Source: Sphingobium chlorophenolicum
GTDB lineage: Bacteria > Pseudomonadota > Alphaproteobacteria > Sphingomonadales > Sphingomonadaceae
Assembly (NCBI RefSeq): GCF_000722875.1
Contig: NZ_JFHR01000025.1
Span: 1-64,000, forward strand
Direction: 5' to 3'
Length of the DNA stretch: 64,000 nucleotides
The notes under the pieces were generated by a model. That model worked only from the letters and a program-made list of their open reading frames with translations, was not told the origin of the DNA and did not search any database. A program made the translations under genes and the position numbers. Shown one piece after another: positions 7,054-16,289 of the stretch (position 1 is the first letter of the stretch; every line of letters begins with the position of its first letter).

Positions 7054-9492
7054 TTACTCCTTGGCTTGGGGGACGGGAAAATCGGCGAGGAGGTTGGCGG
7101 CCCAGTCGAGGCCGGCTCCATCGAGGAAGCGGGATGCGAAATCCTCGGCGCCGTGCTCGGCCAGCAGCGCGTCGATGCGCGCCTGCGTCGCCGGATAGGA
7201 GGCACCGCATAGCGCCAGCGCAATCGGACCCAGGCCCAGTTCGAACAGGCGGTTGCCGCGTGCGGATTGCAGATAATAATGCCGCTTGGGGGTGGCGCGA
7301 CTGACCAGCTCGATCTGGCGGTCGTTGAGGCCGAACCGCTCGTAGGCAGCACGGGACTGGGGTTCGATGGCCCGGTCGTTGGGGAGCAGGATGCGTTGCG
7401 GGCAGCTTTCGATGATGGCCGGTGCAATGCTGCTGTCGGCGATATCGGCGAGACTTTGCGTCGCGAACAGCACCGCGACGTTCTTCTTGCGGAGCGTCTT
7501 CAGCCATTCGCGGATGCGCGCGGCAAAGAGCGGATGGTCGAGGAATATCCAGGCCTCGTCGAGCACCAGCAGGGTCGGCCGGCCGTCGAAGCGTTCCTCA
7601 AGCCGATGGAAGAGGTAGGTCAGCACCGGGGCGACCACTCCGGATTGCCCCATCAGCGCCTCGGTCTCGAAGCACTGGACGTCGGCCAGCGCGAGATTCT
7701 GCTCGGCTGCGTCGAGGAGGCGGCCATAGGCTCCGTCGAGCGTATAGGCCGTCAGCGCGGTACGGAGCGCGTTCGACTGGAGCAGCATGGCGAGTCCAGT
7801 CAGCGTGCGCTCCTGGGGTGGTGCCGAGGCGAGGCTGCCGAGCGCCGACCACACGGCGTCCTTGACCTCGGGCGTGACCGTGACCTTCTCGTGCGCCAGC
7901 AGCGCCGCGATCCATTCCGCCGCCCAGCTACGTTCGCTTGGCAAATCGATCTGGCGCAGTGGCTGGAACGCGAGGGTTTCGCCGCTGTCTACGCCGAGCC
8001 CGAGGGCATGGTGTGCGCCGCCCATCGCCAGAACTGCCGCGCGCGCCGAGAAGCCCTTGTCGAAGACATAGACCTGGCCTCTCGCGTAGCGCCGGAACTG
8101 CAGCGCGATCAGGGCGAGCAGTACCGACTTGCCGGCGCCGGTCGGACCGACGACGAGCATGTGCCCGACATCGCCGACATGGGTCGAGAAGCGGAATGGC
8201 GTCGACCCGCTGGTCTGGGCATGGAATAGCGGCGGCCCGGCCAGATGGCGGTTGCCCGCCGGCCCTGCCCAGACTGAGGACAGCGGCATGAGATGGGCAA
8301 GGTTGAGGGTATGGACCAGCGGCTGGCGGACATTGGCGTAGGCCTGGCCCGGCAGCGAGGACAGCCAGGCCTCGACCGCGTTCAGGCTTTCGCGCACGCA
8401 GGTGAAGCCGAGGCCGTTGACGATCCGCTCGACCGCGCGGACCTTGTCTTCCACCCGCGCTCGATCGGCATCGGCGACGGTGATTGTGGTGGTCAGATAG
8501 CCGAAGGCAACATGATCGCCGCCGAGCGCCTGCAGCGCCAGGTCGGCATCGACCACCTTGTTGTCCGCGTCGGTATCGAGGAGCTGGACCGGCTGGTTGT
8601 ACATCACCTCGCGCAGCAGCGCGGTGATCGACTTGCGTTTGTTGAACCATTGCCGCCTGATCTTTGTCAGCGCCTTGGTCGCATCGGTCTTGTCGAGCGC
8701 GATGAAGCGGGTGACCCAGCGATAGCCGAAATCCTGATGGTTGAGCGTATCGAGGACTCCGGGCCGGCTCAGGTTGGGGAATCCCAGCACCGTCAGCGTG
8801 CGAAGGTGGACATGCCCGAGCCGGGGTTCGAGGCCGCCGACCAGAGCTGTGTCGGCGAGCAACGCATCCAGATAGATCGGCGTCTCGGGCACGGCGACCA
8901 GGTGGCGGCGGTCGGAAACCGTCGCATGGAGATAGGTTAGCGTTTCCGCGTCGCCCAGCGCATGCACTTCCGGCATGAAGCCGGAGAGAAGATCGAGCAC
9001 GCGATCGGTTTCGGCGATGAAGCCGGCTAGGCTCGCATGCCAGTCGCGGCCTTGCGCGTCGTCAGGCCGTTCGACCAGTGTTCGTCCGGCAGCGTCGCTG
9101 GAGTCGGCGGGCGGCAGCCATGCCAGCGTGCCATGATAGATGCTCTCGAAATGCTGGCCCTCGGCTTCGAACGCGGCACGCCTTTCCTGGTCGACCAGCC
9201 AGGATGCGGCGTCGGGAAAGACGCTCTCCGGATAGCCCAGCGCCTCGCGCCGCTCGGCCTCGAAGAACAGCGCCCAGCCCGTACCGAGCCGCTTGAGCAC
9301 GTTATTGGCGCGCGCGCAGGCCGAGACGAGTTCGGCTTCGGTCGCGCTCTCCAGGTCGGGACCGCGGAAGGCGAAGCTGCGTTGGAAGCTGCCGTCCTTG
9401 TTGAGGACGACGCCCGGCGCGACCAGCGCCGCCCAGGGCAGGTGATCGGCGAGCCGGTCGGCGCGCGGCCGATATTCGGCGAGGCTCAGCAC
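7054..9492 (-). CDS. trbE: Conjugal transfer ATPase TrbE (VirB4-like)
   Basis: 812 residues. The N-terminus (LSLAEYRPRADRLADHLPWA) is the standard TrbE beginning. A CagE/TrbE/VirB domain covers about 170-380. Walker A is GPTGAGKSVLLALIALQFRR near residue 450, Walker B LLVLDEAWIFLDHPLFAARI, followed by LFATQSLADI. VirB4 ATPases energise pilus biogenesis and DNA transfer at the inner membrane. The GTG at 9492 was chosen because it starts exactly at the conserved N-terminus and overlaps trbD by 7 nt; longer starts read into trbD. Confidence 0.96.
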   Translation of the reverse strand: MLSLAEYRPRADRLADHLPWAALVAPGVVLNKDGSFQRSFAFRGPDLESATEAELVSACARANNVLKRLGTGWALFFEAERREALGYPESVFPDAASWLVDQERRAAFEAEGQHFESIYHGTLAWLPPADSSDAAGRTLVERPDDAQGRDWHASLAGFIAETDRVLDLLSGFMPEVHALGDAETLTYLHATVSDRRHLVAVPETPIYLDALLADTALVGGLEPRLGHVHLRTLTVLGFPNLSRPGVLDTLNHQDFGYRWVTRFIALDKTDATKALTKIRRQWFNKRKSITALLREVMYNQPVQLLDTDADNKVVDADLALQALGGDHVAFGYLTTTITVADADRARVEDKVRAVERIVNGLGFTCVRESLNAVEAWLSSLPGQAYANVRQPLVHTLNLAHLMPLSSVWAGPAGNRHLAGPPLFHAQTSGSTPFRFSTHVGDVGHMLVVGPTGAGKSVLLALIALQFRRYARGQVYVFDKGFSARAAVLAMGGAHHALGLGVDSGETLAFQPLRQIDLPSERSWAAEWIAALLAHEKVTVTPEVKDAVWSALGSLASAPPQERTLTGLAMLLQSNALRTALTAYTLDGAYGRLLDAAEQNLALADVQCFETEALMGQSGVVAPVLTYLFHRLEERFDGRPTLLVLDEAWIFLDHPLFAARIREWLKTLRKKNVAVLFATQSLADIADSSIAPAIIESCPQRILLPNDRAIEPQSRAAYERFGLNDRQIELVSRATPKRHYYLQSARGNRLFELGLGPIALALCGASYPATQARIDALLAEHGAEDFASRFLDGAGLDWAANLLADFPVPQAKE

Positions 9493-9746
9493 GCCAGATA
9501 TCCCTTCTGGCGCAGGTGGCGGAGCAGCACGGGCGCGAAATCGGGATCGCGGCGCGCGGCGAACACCGCGACGCTGTGACCCACCGCCCATAGCGCGATC
9601 CCGACCAGCCACTGCTGGAGGCCCAGGCCGACCGCCGCCGCAATCGTGCCGTTGACGATCGCAATGCCGCGCGGCGCGCCGCCGAGCAGGATCGGCGATC
9701 CCAGGCTGGCGTGGATCGGCGCCTCGAAGCCCTCGATGTGGCTCAT
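9486..9746 (-). CDS. trbD: Conjugal transfer protein TrbD (VirB3-like)
   Basis: 86 residues. N-terminus EGFEAPIHASLGSPILLGG, a hydrophobic pair of segments around GIAIVNGTIAAAVGLGLQQW and LVGIALWAVGHSVAVFAA, then DPDFAPVLLRHLRQKGYL. This is the usual size and pattern of VirB3/TrbD, a small inner-membrane partner of the VirB4/TrbE ATPase. It overlaps trbC by 4 nt and trbE by 7 nt. Confidence 0.92.
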   Translation of the reverse strand: MSHIEGFEAPIHASLGSPILLGGAPRGIAIVNGTIAAAVGLGLQQWLVGIALWAVGHSVAVFAARRDPDFAPVLLRHLRQKGYLAC

Positions 9747-10078
9747 GCGACGAGCGCTCCGCCGCCAAAGCTGAAGAAGGACAGGAAGAAGCTCGAGGCG
9801 GCGAAGGCGATCGAGAGGCCGAAGATGATCTGGATCAGCCGCCGAAACCCGCCGGCCGTCTCGCCGAAGGCCAGCGTCAGCCCGGTCACGATGATGATGA
9901 TCACCGCGACGATCTTGGCGACCGGTCCCTGCACCGATTCCAGCACCTGCTGGAGCGGCTGTTCCCACGGCATGCCGGAACCGCTGGCCTGGGCGGTGCC
10001 GGTCAGGGTGAGCGAAAGGCCGAGCATCAGCCCGGTCAGGAAAAAGCGGTCGCGGTTGGGAATGCGAAATGTGCGCAT
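9743..10078 (-). CDS. trbC: Conjugal transfer protein TrbC (VirB2-like pilin)
   Basis: 111 residues. Long signal region (FFLTGLMLGLSLTLTGTAQA) followed by SGSGMPWEQPLQQVLESVQG and two hydrophobic helices (VAKIVAVIIIIVTGLTLAFG and LIQIIFGLSIAFAASSFFLS), the two-helix pattern of VirB2/TrbC pilins. Pilins of this family polymerise into the conjugative pilus. It starts one base after the trbB stop. Confidence 0.93.
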   Translation of the reverse strand: MRTFRIPNRDRFFLTGLMLGLSLTLTGTAQASGSGMPWEQPLQQVLESVQGPVAKIVAVIIIIVTGLTLAFGETAGGFRRLIQIIFGLSIAFAASSFFLSFFSFGGGALVA

Positions 10079-10079
10079 G

Positions 10080-11081
10080 TCAGTCTCCTTCGAAGTCGGT
10101 GGTCAGGGTTGGGGAGAGATCGACGACGGCGTAGGCGCCATCGGGGTCGAGGCCCGCGACGCGGGCAATCGTCTCGATGCGCCGTGCTGTGCCGCGGCCG
10201 GCGATGAAGACGATCATGTCGATCGCCTCGGCGACCAGGCGGCGCGGCACGGTGATCACGGCTTCCTGGATGAGCTGCTCGATCCGGTAGAGCGCGGAAG
10301 ACGCGCTGTTGGCGTGGACGGTCGCGATCCCGCCGGGATGGCCGGTGTTCCAGGCCTTCAGCATGTCGAGCGCCTCGCCGCCGCGAACCTCTCCGACGAT
10401 GATGCGGTCGGGCCGAAGACGAAGGGTCGAGCGCACCAGGTCGCCCATCGTGACGGCGCCCGCCCTCGTCCTGAGTGCGACCGTGTCGCGGGCGGGCGAC
10501 TGCAGCTCGCGGGTATCCTCGATCAGAATGACCCGCTCATCGAGATGCGCCATCTCGGCGAGCAGCGCATTGGCAAGCGTCGTCTTGCCCGAACTGGTCC
10601 CGCCGGCGATCAGTATGTTCCGCCGATCGACCACCGCGAGGGAGAGCAGGCGCGCGGTTTCCGCCGGCATGATGCCGTCGGCTACATAGTCCATGAGCGT
10701 GTAGACGCGTGCCGCCGGCTTGCGGATCGAGAAACACGGCGCGGTCGAGACCGGCGGAAGAATGCCTTCGAAGCGTTCGCCCGCACCTTGCCCATGCGGC
10801 GGCAGCTCGGCCGAGACGATCGGGCGCTCGCCATGAACCTCGGCACGGGCGTGCGACGCCACCAGCCGGATGATCCGCTCGACCTGGGGTGCATCGAGTT
10901 TCACGTCGGTATCGACCCGGCCTTCGCCGAGGATATCGACGCGGAGCGCCCCGTCGGGATTGACAATGATCTCAATGACGCGCGGATCGGAGAGCGCGGC
11001 AGCGATCGCCGGCCCCATCGCGGTACGCAGCATGGCGCGGCGGCGATCCGCGGAAACGGTATCGGGTCCGGTCGGCATCAT
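10080..11081 (-). CDS. trbB: Conjugal transfer ATPase TrbB (VirB11-like)
   Basis: 333 residues. Walker A GGTSSGKTTLANALLAEM near residue 160, Asp box VILIEDTRELQSP, Walker B-like region RPDRIIVGEVRGGEALDMLK and the His-box region GHPGGIATVHANSA. These are diagnostic of the VirB11 hexameric traffic ATPase that switches the type IV secretion machine between pilus assembly and substrate transfer. ATG 11081 (second codon also ATG) overlaps the RHH gene by 4 nt. Confidence 0.96.
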   Translation of the reverse strand: MMPTGPDTVSADRRRAMLRTAMGPAIAAALSDPRVIEIIVNPDGALRVDILGEGRVDTDVKLDAPQVERIIRLVASHARAEVHGERPIVSAELPPHGQGAGERFEGILPPVSTAPCFSIRKPAARVYTLMDYVADGIMPAETARLLSLAVVDRRNILIAGGTSSGKTTLANALLAEMAHLDERVILIEDTRELQSPARDTVALRTRAGAVTMGDLVRSTLRLRPDRIIVGEVRGGEALDMLKAWNTGHPGGIATVHANSASSALYRIEQLIQEAVITVPRRLVAEAIDMIVFIAGRGTARRIETIARVAGLDPDGAYAVVDLSPTLTTDFEGD

Positions 11082-11482
11082 GGCCTGCCTCCCTTCGTTT
11101 CGGGCGTCGCCAGCGTGCGCGTGCCTCCGGCGATCTGGCGGCCGACCTGGGCGACGAAGGATTCGAACCGGTCGCGCCCGATGGCACGGCCTGCGGCATC
11201 GGCCTCGGGCAGCGGCGCCGTCACCATCAGCTGGTAGCGGACGAACAGCGACAGGCTTTCCAGCAGGACGTCGATGTCGCGCCGTGCGCCGTCGAGTTCG
11301 CGCGACAGCCTGTCGAGGCGAACCTTGAGGAGATCGTCGACTTCCCTGGTCCCGCGTCGCGCCAGCCAGTCCTTCAGCGCGTCGTTGACCAGCCGGCTCT
11401 TGTTGCTGCGGTTGCCGGCTGCGAGCGCCTCGAGTGCATCGCCGAGCTCGCGGTCGATATAGAGGTTCTGGCGAATCTTCAT
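11078..11482 (-). CDS. Ribbon-helix-helix (CopG-like) protein between traG and trbB
   Basis: 134 residues. Residues 1-45 (MKIRQNLYIDRELGDALEAL then SNKSRLVNDALKDWLARRG) form a ribbon-helix-helix DNA-binding domain. The rest is helical (LDRLSRELDGARRDIDVLLE). A CopG-type gene in exactly this place is usual in Tn4371-like and rhizobial trb clusters. The likely role is autoregulation of the transfer operon or assistance at oriT; neither is shown by the sequence. ATG 11482 is 7 nt after the traG stop. Confidence 0.85.
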   Translation of the reverse strand: MKIRQNLYIDRELGDALEALAAGNRSNKSRLVNDALKDWLARRGTREVDDLLKVRLDRLSRELDGARRDIDVLLESLSLFVRYQLMVTAPLPEADAAGRAIGRDRFESFVAQVGRQIAGGTRTLATPETKGGRP

Positions 11483-11489
11483 CGCCGCC

Positions 11490-13514
11490 TCACAGCCCGG
11501 GCAGGAGGTCGCGGTGGGCGCCCTCGTTGATTGCATAGCCACGGGCAACGGCGCTCAGGCCCTGCGCCTGGTCCATGGCGCGCTTGTCAGCGGCGACATC
11601 GTCGTCGTCCGGCACAAGCTGCGGATCGCGCGTTTCGGCGGCGTCGGTTGCCCTTGAAACCTGCTCGGGAAGGCCGGGATGGCGCTGCTGCTGCATGCCG
11701 CCATCGTCCTCGCCACCCGCGGCATCCTCGGCCTGATGCAGCCGGGCATCGATGCCGCGCACCCGGTCAGACCAGTCGTCGCTTCGCAGCTTCGGGCAAT
11801 CGGCATAGGGGCCGTGCGCCAGCATCGGCGGCGGCGCCACGCGCGCGACGAAGTTGCGGTCGCGGAAATAGCGCAGTTTGCGCGCGCGGATCGGCGCGAG
11901 CCCGGATACGAGCACGAGTTCCTCGTCGGGCGAAAGCTGCATGACCTCGCCCGGCGTCAGGAGCTGGCGGGCGGTTTCCTGGCGGCTGACCATGACGTGC
12001 GCGAGCCAAGGCGCGAGCCGGTGGCCGGCATAGTTGCGCATGGCGCGCTGCTCGGTTGCGGTGCCGAGCGCGTCGGAAATGCGCTTGGCAGTGCGCTCAT
12101 CGTTGGTCGCAAAGGCGACGCGGACATGACAGTTGTCGAGAATGGCGTTGTGCTCGCCATAGGCCTTCTCGATCTGGTTGAGGCTTTGGGCGATCAGGAA
12201 GGCGCGGATGCCGTAGCCGGCCATGAAGGCGAGGCTCGTCTCGAAGAAATCGAGGCGGCCCAGTGCCGGGAACTCGTCGAGCATCATCAGGAGCTGATGC
12301 CGGCGCGCGGAAGTGCCGGGCTGGTCCAGCCGCTCGGTCAGGCGACGGCCGATCTGGTTGAGCACGAGGCGGATCAGCGGCTTGGTGCGGCTGATGTCCG
12401 AGGGCGGGATGACGAGATAGAGCGACAGCGGCCGGTCGGCCTCGATCAGGTCGGCGATGCGCCAGTCGCACCGCGATGTGACCTCGGCGACGGTCGGATC
12501 GCGATAAAGGCCGAGGAAGGACATGGCGGTGGACAACACGCCCGAGCGCTCGTTCTCGCTCTTGTTGAGCAGTTCGCGTGCGGCGGAGGCGACGACCGGG
12601 TGGACCTTGGGATTCTTGTCATCGCCGAGATGATTGGTTGTCATCATCCGGCGGAGCGTGGCGACGAAGCTGCGCTGCGGATCGGAGAGGAAGGTGGCGA
12701 CCCGCGCGAGCGTCTTTTCTTCCTCGGCATAAAGGATGTGGAGGATCGCGCCGACCAGCAGCGAATGGCTGGTCTTTTCCCAATGGTTGCGGCGTTCGAG
12801 CGCGCCCTCGGGATCGACCAGGATATCCGCAATGTTCTGGACATCGCGCACCTCGTCGATGCCGCGTCGAACCTCGAGCAGCGGATTGTAATGCGCCGAC
12901 GCGGCGTCGGTCGGGTTGAAAAGCAGGCAGTGCGAGAACCGCGCGCGCCATCCGGCGGTCAGCGTCCAGTTCTCGCCCTTGATGTCGTGAATGACCGCCG
13001 AGCCCGTCCAGGAGAGCAAGGTCGGGACGACGAGGCCCACGCCCTTGCCCGAACGGGTCGGCGCGAACGCCATAACATGCTCGGGGCCATCATGGCGCAG
13101 ATAGCGGCCGCCAAGTGTGCCCAGCATGACGCCGGCGTCGCGATGCAGTCCGGCGCGCTCAATCTCGCGGCGGCTTGCCCAGCGAGCGGAACCGTAAGTG
13201 GTGACGTTGCTGGACTGGCGGGCGCGCCACAGCGAGCCGAAGATTGCCGCGGCGCAGCCGACGAAGCCGCTGGCGCCTGCGAACATGCCCGCCCTATCGA
13301 AGACATGCGGGGCATAGGCGTCGTAATGATACCACCATGGGAACAGCGCCCAGGGATGGTAGATCGGCACGCCGTCGAGCCGGAACCATGGCGACCCCAG
13401 TTCGGGCTGATAGGCCAGCATTGCCGCCGCCCATTGCGTCGCGGCCCAGACGCCCGCGATCACGATCGCGAAGACGACAAGGATCTGGCCAATGAGCAAT
13501 TTGGTGGGTGTCAC
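11490..13514 (-). CDS. traG: Type IV coupling protein TraG (VirD4-like)
   Basis: 674 residues, GTG start. N-terminal membrane helices (LIGQILVVFAIVIAGVWAAT and AGASGFVGCAAAIFGSLW), then the coupling-protein ATPase: Walker A APTRSGKGVGLVVPTLLSW, Walker B LLMMLDEFPALGRLDFFE, then AFLIAQSLNQIEKAYG. The Gln/Asp-rich C-terminal tail is variable in the family. TraG recruits the relaxase-DNA complex to the Trb channel. It is the first gene of the leftward transfer operon; its promoter is expected in 13515-13856. Confidence 0.96.
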   Translation of the reverse strand: MTPTKLLIGQILVVFAIVIAGVWAATQWAAAMLAYQPELGSPWFRLDGVPIYHPWALFPWWYHYDAYAPHVFDRAGMFAGASGFVGCAAAIFGSLWRARQSSNVTTYGSARWASRREIERAGLHRDAGVMLGTLGGRYLRHDGPEHVMAFAPTRSGKGVGLVVPTLLSWTGSAVIHDIKGENWTLTAGWRARFSHCLLFNPTDAASAHYNPLLEVRRGIDEVRDVQNIADILVDPEGALERRNHWEKTSHSLLVGAILHILYAEEEKTLARVATFLSDPQRSFVATLRRMMTTNHLGDDKNPKVHPVVASAARELLNKSENERSGVLSTAMSFLGLYRDPTVAEVTSRCDWRIADLIEADRPLSLYLVIPPSDISRTKPLIRLVLNQIGRRLTERLDQPGTSARRHQLLMMLDEFPALGRLDFFETSLAFMAGYGIRAFLIAQSLNQIEKAYGEHNAILDNCHVRVAFATNDERTAKRISDALGTATEQRAMRNYAGHRLAPWLAHVMVSRQETARQLLTPGEVMQLSPDEELVLVSGLAPIRARKLRYFRDRNFVARVAPPPMLAHGPYADCPKLRSDDWSDRVRGIDARLHQAEDAAGGEDDGGMQQQRHPGLPEQVSRATDAAETRDPQLVPDDDDVAADKRAMDQAQGLSAVARGYAINEGAHRDLLPGL

Positions 13515-13856
13515 GTCGAGGCTCCCGCCCGCCGGACAGGACCGGCTCGGGCGGATTCAGACTCGGTGACAGGCTCGAAAAACGGAACGGCGCTGATGGG
13601 CGCTGAAAGGTTCAGGCCGGCTCGTTTCGGCTAACGCGTCACGCCGATAGCCATCTGGCAGGCCTGTTTTCCCGTCCGAAAGCGTGACGATGCGAGGTTG
13701 ATCGGCCGCACTTTGGTCAAGGGTGAGATCGATTTTCGGTGACCGACGTGCGTGAGACCCGCAACGCTCTATACATATCAATCTGGTCGCTGGTGCCGCT
13801 TCAAGCTTCCGCATTGATGCGTTGCCGGCTTCGGTATCCAACGCGGGCTTCTCTGC
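13515..13856. other. 342-bp spacer upstream of traG
   Basis: The spacer lies between the nucleotidyltransferase stop and the traG start. Open frames here show no recognisable domain, ribosome binding site or family motif, so none is annotated. It is the natural place for the promoter of the traG-trb operon. No clear sigma-70 motif, terminator or long inverted repeat could be picked out by eye. Confidence 0.4.
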
Positions 13857-14813
13857 TTACAAGCCGGCGTCGCTCCGAAGCATTTCAAGGCGTTCGCGCG
13901 AGACGGTCTCGACGATGTCGCGAAGAGCCCGAACTGATCGAGACAAGGCGTCCAGATCGTCATTGCTGATCTCGTAACTCGCCGAATAGCGGGCTTCGAC
14001 GTAGGCGCGTTTGAGTAGTTCGAAGCGGCGGCGGTCTATCCGTGTGGTGCGCGGCCAGGCTTCGATCAGCTGCGGTTTGCTGTCCTCGGCGAGCGAACGG
14101 AGAAACTTGATGTTGTGCGAACGCGGGAAATACAGAGTGCGGACGAGTAGGTAGCAGATGTAGGCCCGTTCTGTCGCTTGATGGAGCGAGAACGCCGCCT
14201 CCTTGCGCCAGCCAAGGTCGTCGACGCCTTTCAGTGCCTGCTCTTGCGCTGTCGTTAATGCCCTATCGGTGCTGGGCAACCATTCGGCTAGATACTTGCC
14301 TGCCATCTCATAGGCGTCGGCGGCTGTTAACGGCTTGGGCGTTGCGAGCGCGCTGCCCGGCAACTCATAGAGCACGATCCCGTCGCGGGCGATGTCGGTC
14401 CAGAAATACTCGCCTCGGCTCAGCGCCTGATTCACCTCGTCCAGGGTGTGGACGATGATATTCACCGGCCGCGTGATCGCAGTGTCGTGCAGGATCTTGT
14501 CCTCGGCGACATACCAGTAATCGGCCACGTCAGTGAGATCCGGATGGCTGACGATGACGAGCAGATCGAAATCCGACTGATAACCGCTTGCCGGCTCGTC
14601 CACCCAGTCGGTCCGCGCATAACTACCGAACAGGATGATTTTGAGGATGCGCCCGTTCTTCTTCCACGGCTGGTTCGCGCGCGAGATAGCATCGGCAAAC
14701 TCGCCCATGAGCGTTTGCTTCACCCGATGCAGTTCGCCTTGCTGAACCGAGGGTAGATGATCGACGTCACTTCGCACGGGAGCGATTCTCGCTAGAGACC
14801 ATGCACTTGGCAA
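13857..14813 (-). CDS. Nucleotidyltransferase-HEPN fusion protein
   Basis: 318 residues. The N-terminal half holds a minimal nucleotidyltransferase motif: ILFGSYARTDW followed by SDFDLLVIV (GS-x-DxD). The C-terminal half is a HEPN-type helical domain (EAAFSLHQATERAYICYLLV, then TLYFPRSHNIKFL). In two-gene MNT-HEPN toxin-antitoxin systems the nucleotidyltransferase AMPylates and silences the HEPN RNase; here both are on one chain, so activity may be controlled in cis. It is transcribed away from the Fic gene at 15000, with a perfect inverted repeat between them. Alternative: a stand-alone nucleotidyltransferase without toxin role. Confidence 0.8.
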   Translation of the reverse strand: MPSAWSLARIAPVRSDVDHLPSVQQGELHRVKQTLMGEFADAISRANQPWKKNGRILKIILFGSYARTDWVDEPASGYQSDFDLLVIVSHPDLTDVADYWYVAEDKILHDTAITRPVNIIVHTLDEVNQALSRGEYFWTDIARDGIVLYELPGSALATPKPLTAADAYEMAGKYLAEWLPSTDRALTTAQEQALKGVDDLGWRKEAAFSLHQATERAYICYLLVRTLYFPRSHNIKFLRSLAEDSKPQLIEAWPRTTRIDRRRFELLKRAYVEARYSASYEISNDDLDALSRSVRALRDIVETVSRERLEMLRSDAGL

Positions 14814-14910
14814 GGCTTGACCACCTCAACGGGTACGCCGATGATCGCATGTCACGCACGAACGGCATCCCGTGCATGTCTCGCATGATCGCACATCCCT
14901 GGCCCGCCTC

Positions 14911-14977
14911 CCTTATTTAAGCCCGCTTATCTTAGCTCATCTACTAATTAAGTGAAGTGCTGATTGCTTAAATAAGG
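14911..14977. promoter_or_regulatory. Perfect 12-bp inverted repeat between divergent nucleotidyltransferase and Fic genes
   Basis: CCTTATTTAAGC (14911-14922) and GCTTAAATAAGG (14966-14977) are exact reverse complements with 43 nt between them. They are AT-rich in a GC-rich window and sit 23 nt before the Fic start codon. Repeat centres are about 55 bp apart, near five helical turns, which suits two bound dimers or a looped repressor. Confidence 0.65.
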
Positions 14978-14999
14978 CGTGCTGTGCATATTGGCCTGC

Positions 15000-16187
15000 A
15001 TGGTCGATCCAGAATCGAATCCGCGGCTCGGTCGCTTCGTGGAGACTCCCGTCGCCGGCGAGGTGGTAAGGGCATTCGTACCGCCCCCGCTACCGCCGGC
15101 ACCGCCTATCGACGTGCTGGCGTTGCTCGACCGGCTCAGCCTCGCGGAGCGCGCCTTGGGTCGCCTCGACGGCATCACTATGCTGCTGCCACGCCAGGAA
15201 CTCTTCCTTTACATGTACGTGAGGAAAGAAGCGGTGCTTTCGTCCCAGATCGAGGGCACGCAATCGACGCTCACGGACCTGCTTCGCTTCGAAACCGAGG
15301 CGCAGGCCGGCCAGCTGATCGACGACATCCGCGAGGTATCGAACTACGTCGATGCCATGATGTATGGTCTTGAGCGGCTGGAGGAGATGCCGCTCTCGCT
15401 TCGCCTCATCCGCGAGATGCACGAGCGCCTGCTGCAAAGCGGTCGAGGCGGCACCAAAAGCCCCGGCGAATTTCGCCGATCGCAGAACTGGATCGGCGGC
15501 ACCCGTCCCGGCAACGCGTTGTTCATCCCGCCTCCGATCACGGAACTCGATGGCTGTCTCGATGCTCTCGAGCGGTTCATGCACGAGGAGGAATCCCGGC
15601 TGCCGGCGCTCATCAAGGCGGGTCTACTCCACGTCCAGTTCGAGACGATCCATCCTTTCCTCGACGGAAACGGGCGCATCGGCAGGTTGCTGGTGACGTT
15701 GTACCTGTGCGTCAACGGCGTGCTGCGCAAGCCGTTGCTTTATCTCAGCCTATATTTGAAAACGCACCGGAATGACTATTATCGGCTACTGCAGGAGGTC
15801 CGCGAGCGCGGCGCGTGGGAAGCCTGGCTCGACTTTTTCCTCGCCGGCGTAGCCGACACCGCCAACCAAGCCTTCGACGCTGCCACCCGCATCGTCGATC
15901 TGTTCAAGGAGGACCGCGAACGCATCACGGCCAAAAGCGATCGGCCCGGTTCTGCATTGCGGGTCCATGACCTTTTCCAGCAGAACCCGTTTCTCACTGC
16001 AAACCATCTGGTAGAACGAACGGGACTGTCGGCGCCGACGGTAAACGCGGCGCTCGCAGACCTCGAACGCCTTGGCATAGTCGATGAGATCACGGGCAAA
16101 CGACGTGGACGGGTATTTGGATATCGCCGATATCTTGCAATCCTCAGCGAAGGTACGGAACCGTTGCAATCGCGAGCCGTGGAGTGA
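15000..16187 (+). CDS. Fic family protein (predicted AMP-transferase), class II
   Basis: 395 residues. The Fic core motif is HPFLDGNGRIGR near residues 218-229; the preceding N-terminal domain contains SSQIEGTQSTL, the inhibitory helix motif (S-x-x-x-E-G) of class II Fic proteins, which blocks ATP binding until relieved. A C-terminal winged helix (TANHLVERTGLSAPTVNAAL then ADLERLGIVDEITGKRRGRV) could bind DNA. Fic enzymes transfer AMP from ATP to target hydroxyls. ATG 15000 was chosen because MVDPESNPRLGRFVETP fits the usual start; an earlier ATG at 14979 is possible. Confidence 0.9.
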   Translation: MVDPESNPRLGRFVETPVAGEVVRAFVPPPLPPAPPIDVLALLDRLSLAERALGRLDGITMLLPRQELFLYMYVRKEAVLSSQIEGTQSTLTDLLRFETEAQAGQLIDDIREVSNYVDAMMYGLERLEEMPLSLRLIREMHERLLQSGRGGTKSPGEFRRSQNWIGGTRPGNALFIPPPITELDGCLDALERFMHEEESRLPALIKAGLLHVQFETIHPFLDGNGRIGRLLVTLYLCVNGVLRKPLLYLSLYLKTHRNDYYRLLQEVRERGAWEAWLDFFLAGVADTANQAFDAATRIVDLFKEDRERITAKSDRPGSALRVHDLFQQNPFLTANHLVERTGLSAPTVNAALADLERLGIVDEITGKRRGRVFGYRRYLAILSEGTEPLQSRAVE

Positions 16188-16289
16188 CGTCTAGTCAGAC
16201 CACCCGAGCGGATTCGGATAGCAGATGTCGGAGTCCGGAGATGCTTGACCCGCTTCCAAGCTTATGAGGAATGGCGAAACTCACGGAGT

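Noticed and set aside
11679-13634. 651-codon plus-strand open frame opposite traG
   Set aside because: TraG motifs are unambiguous on the minus strand; the antisense protein has none.
13557-13841. 94-codon minus-strand open frame before traG
   Set aside because: No ribosome binding site, no recognisable domain, and biased composition.
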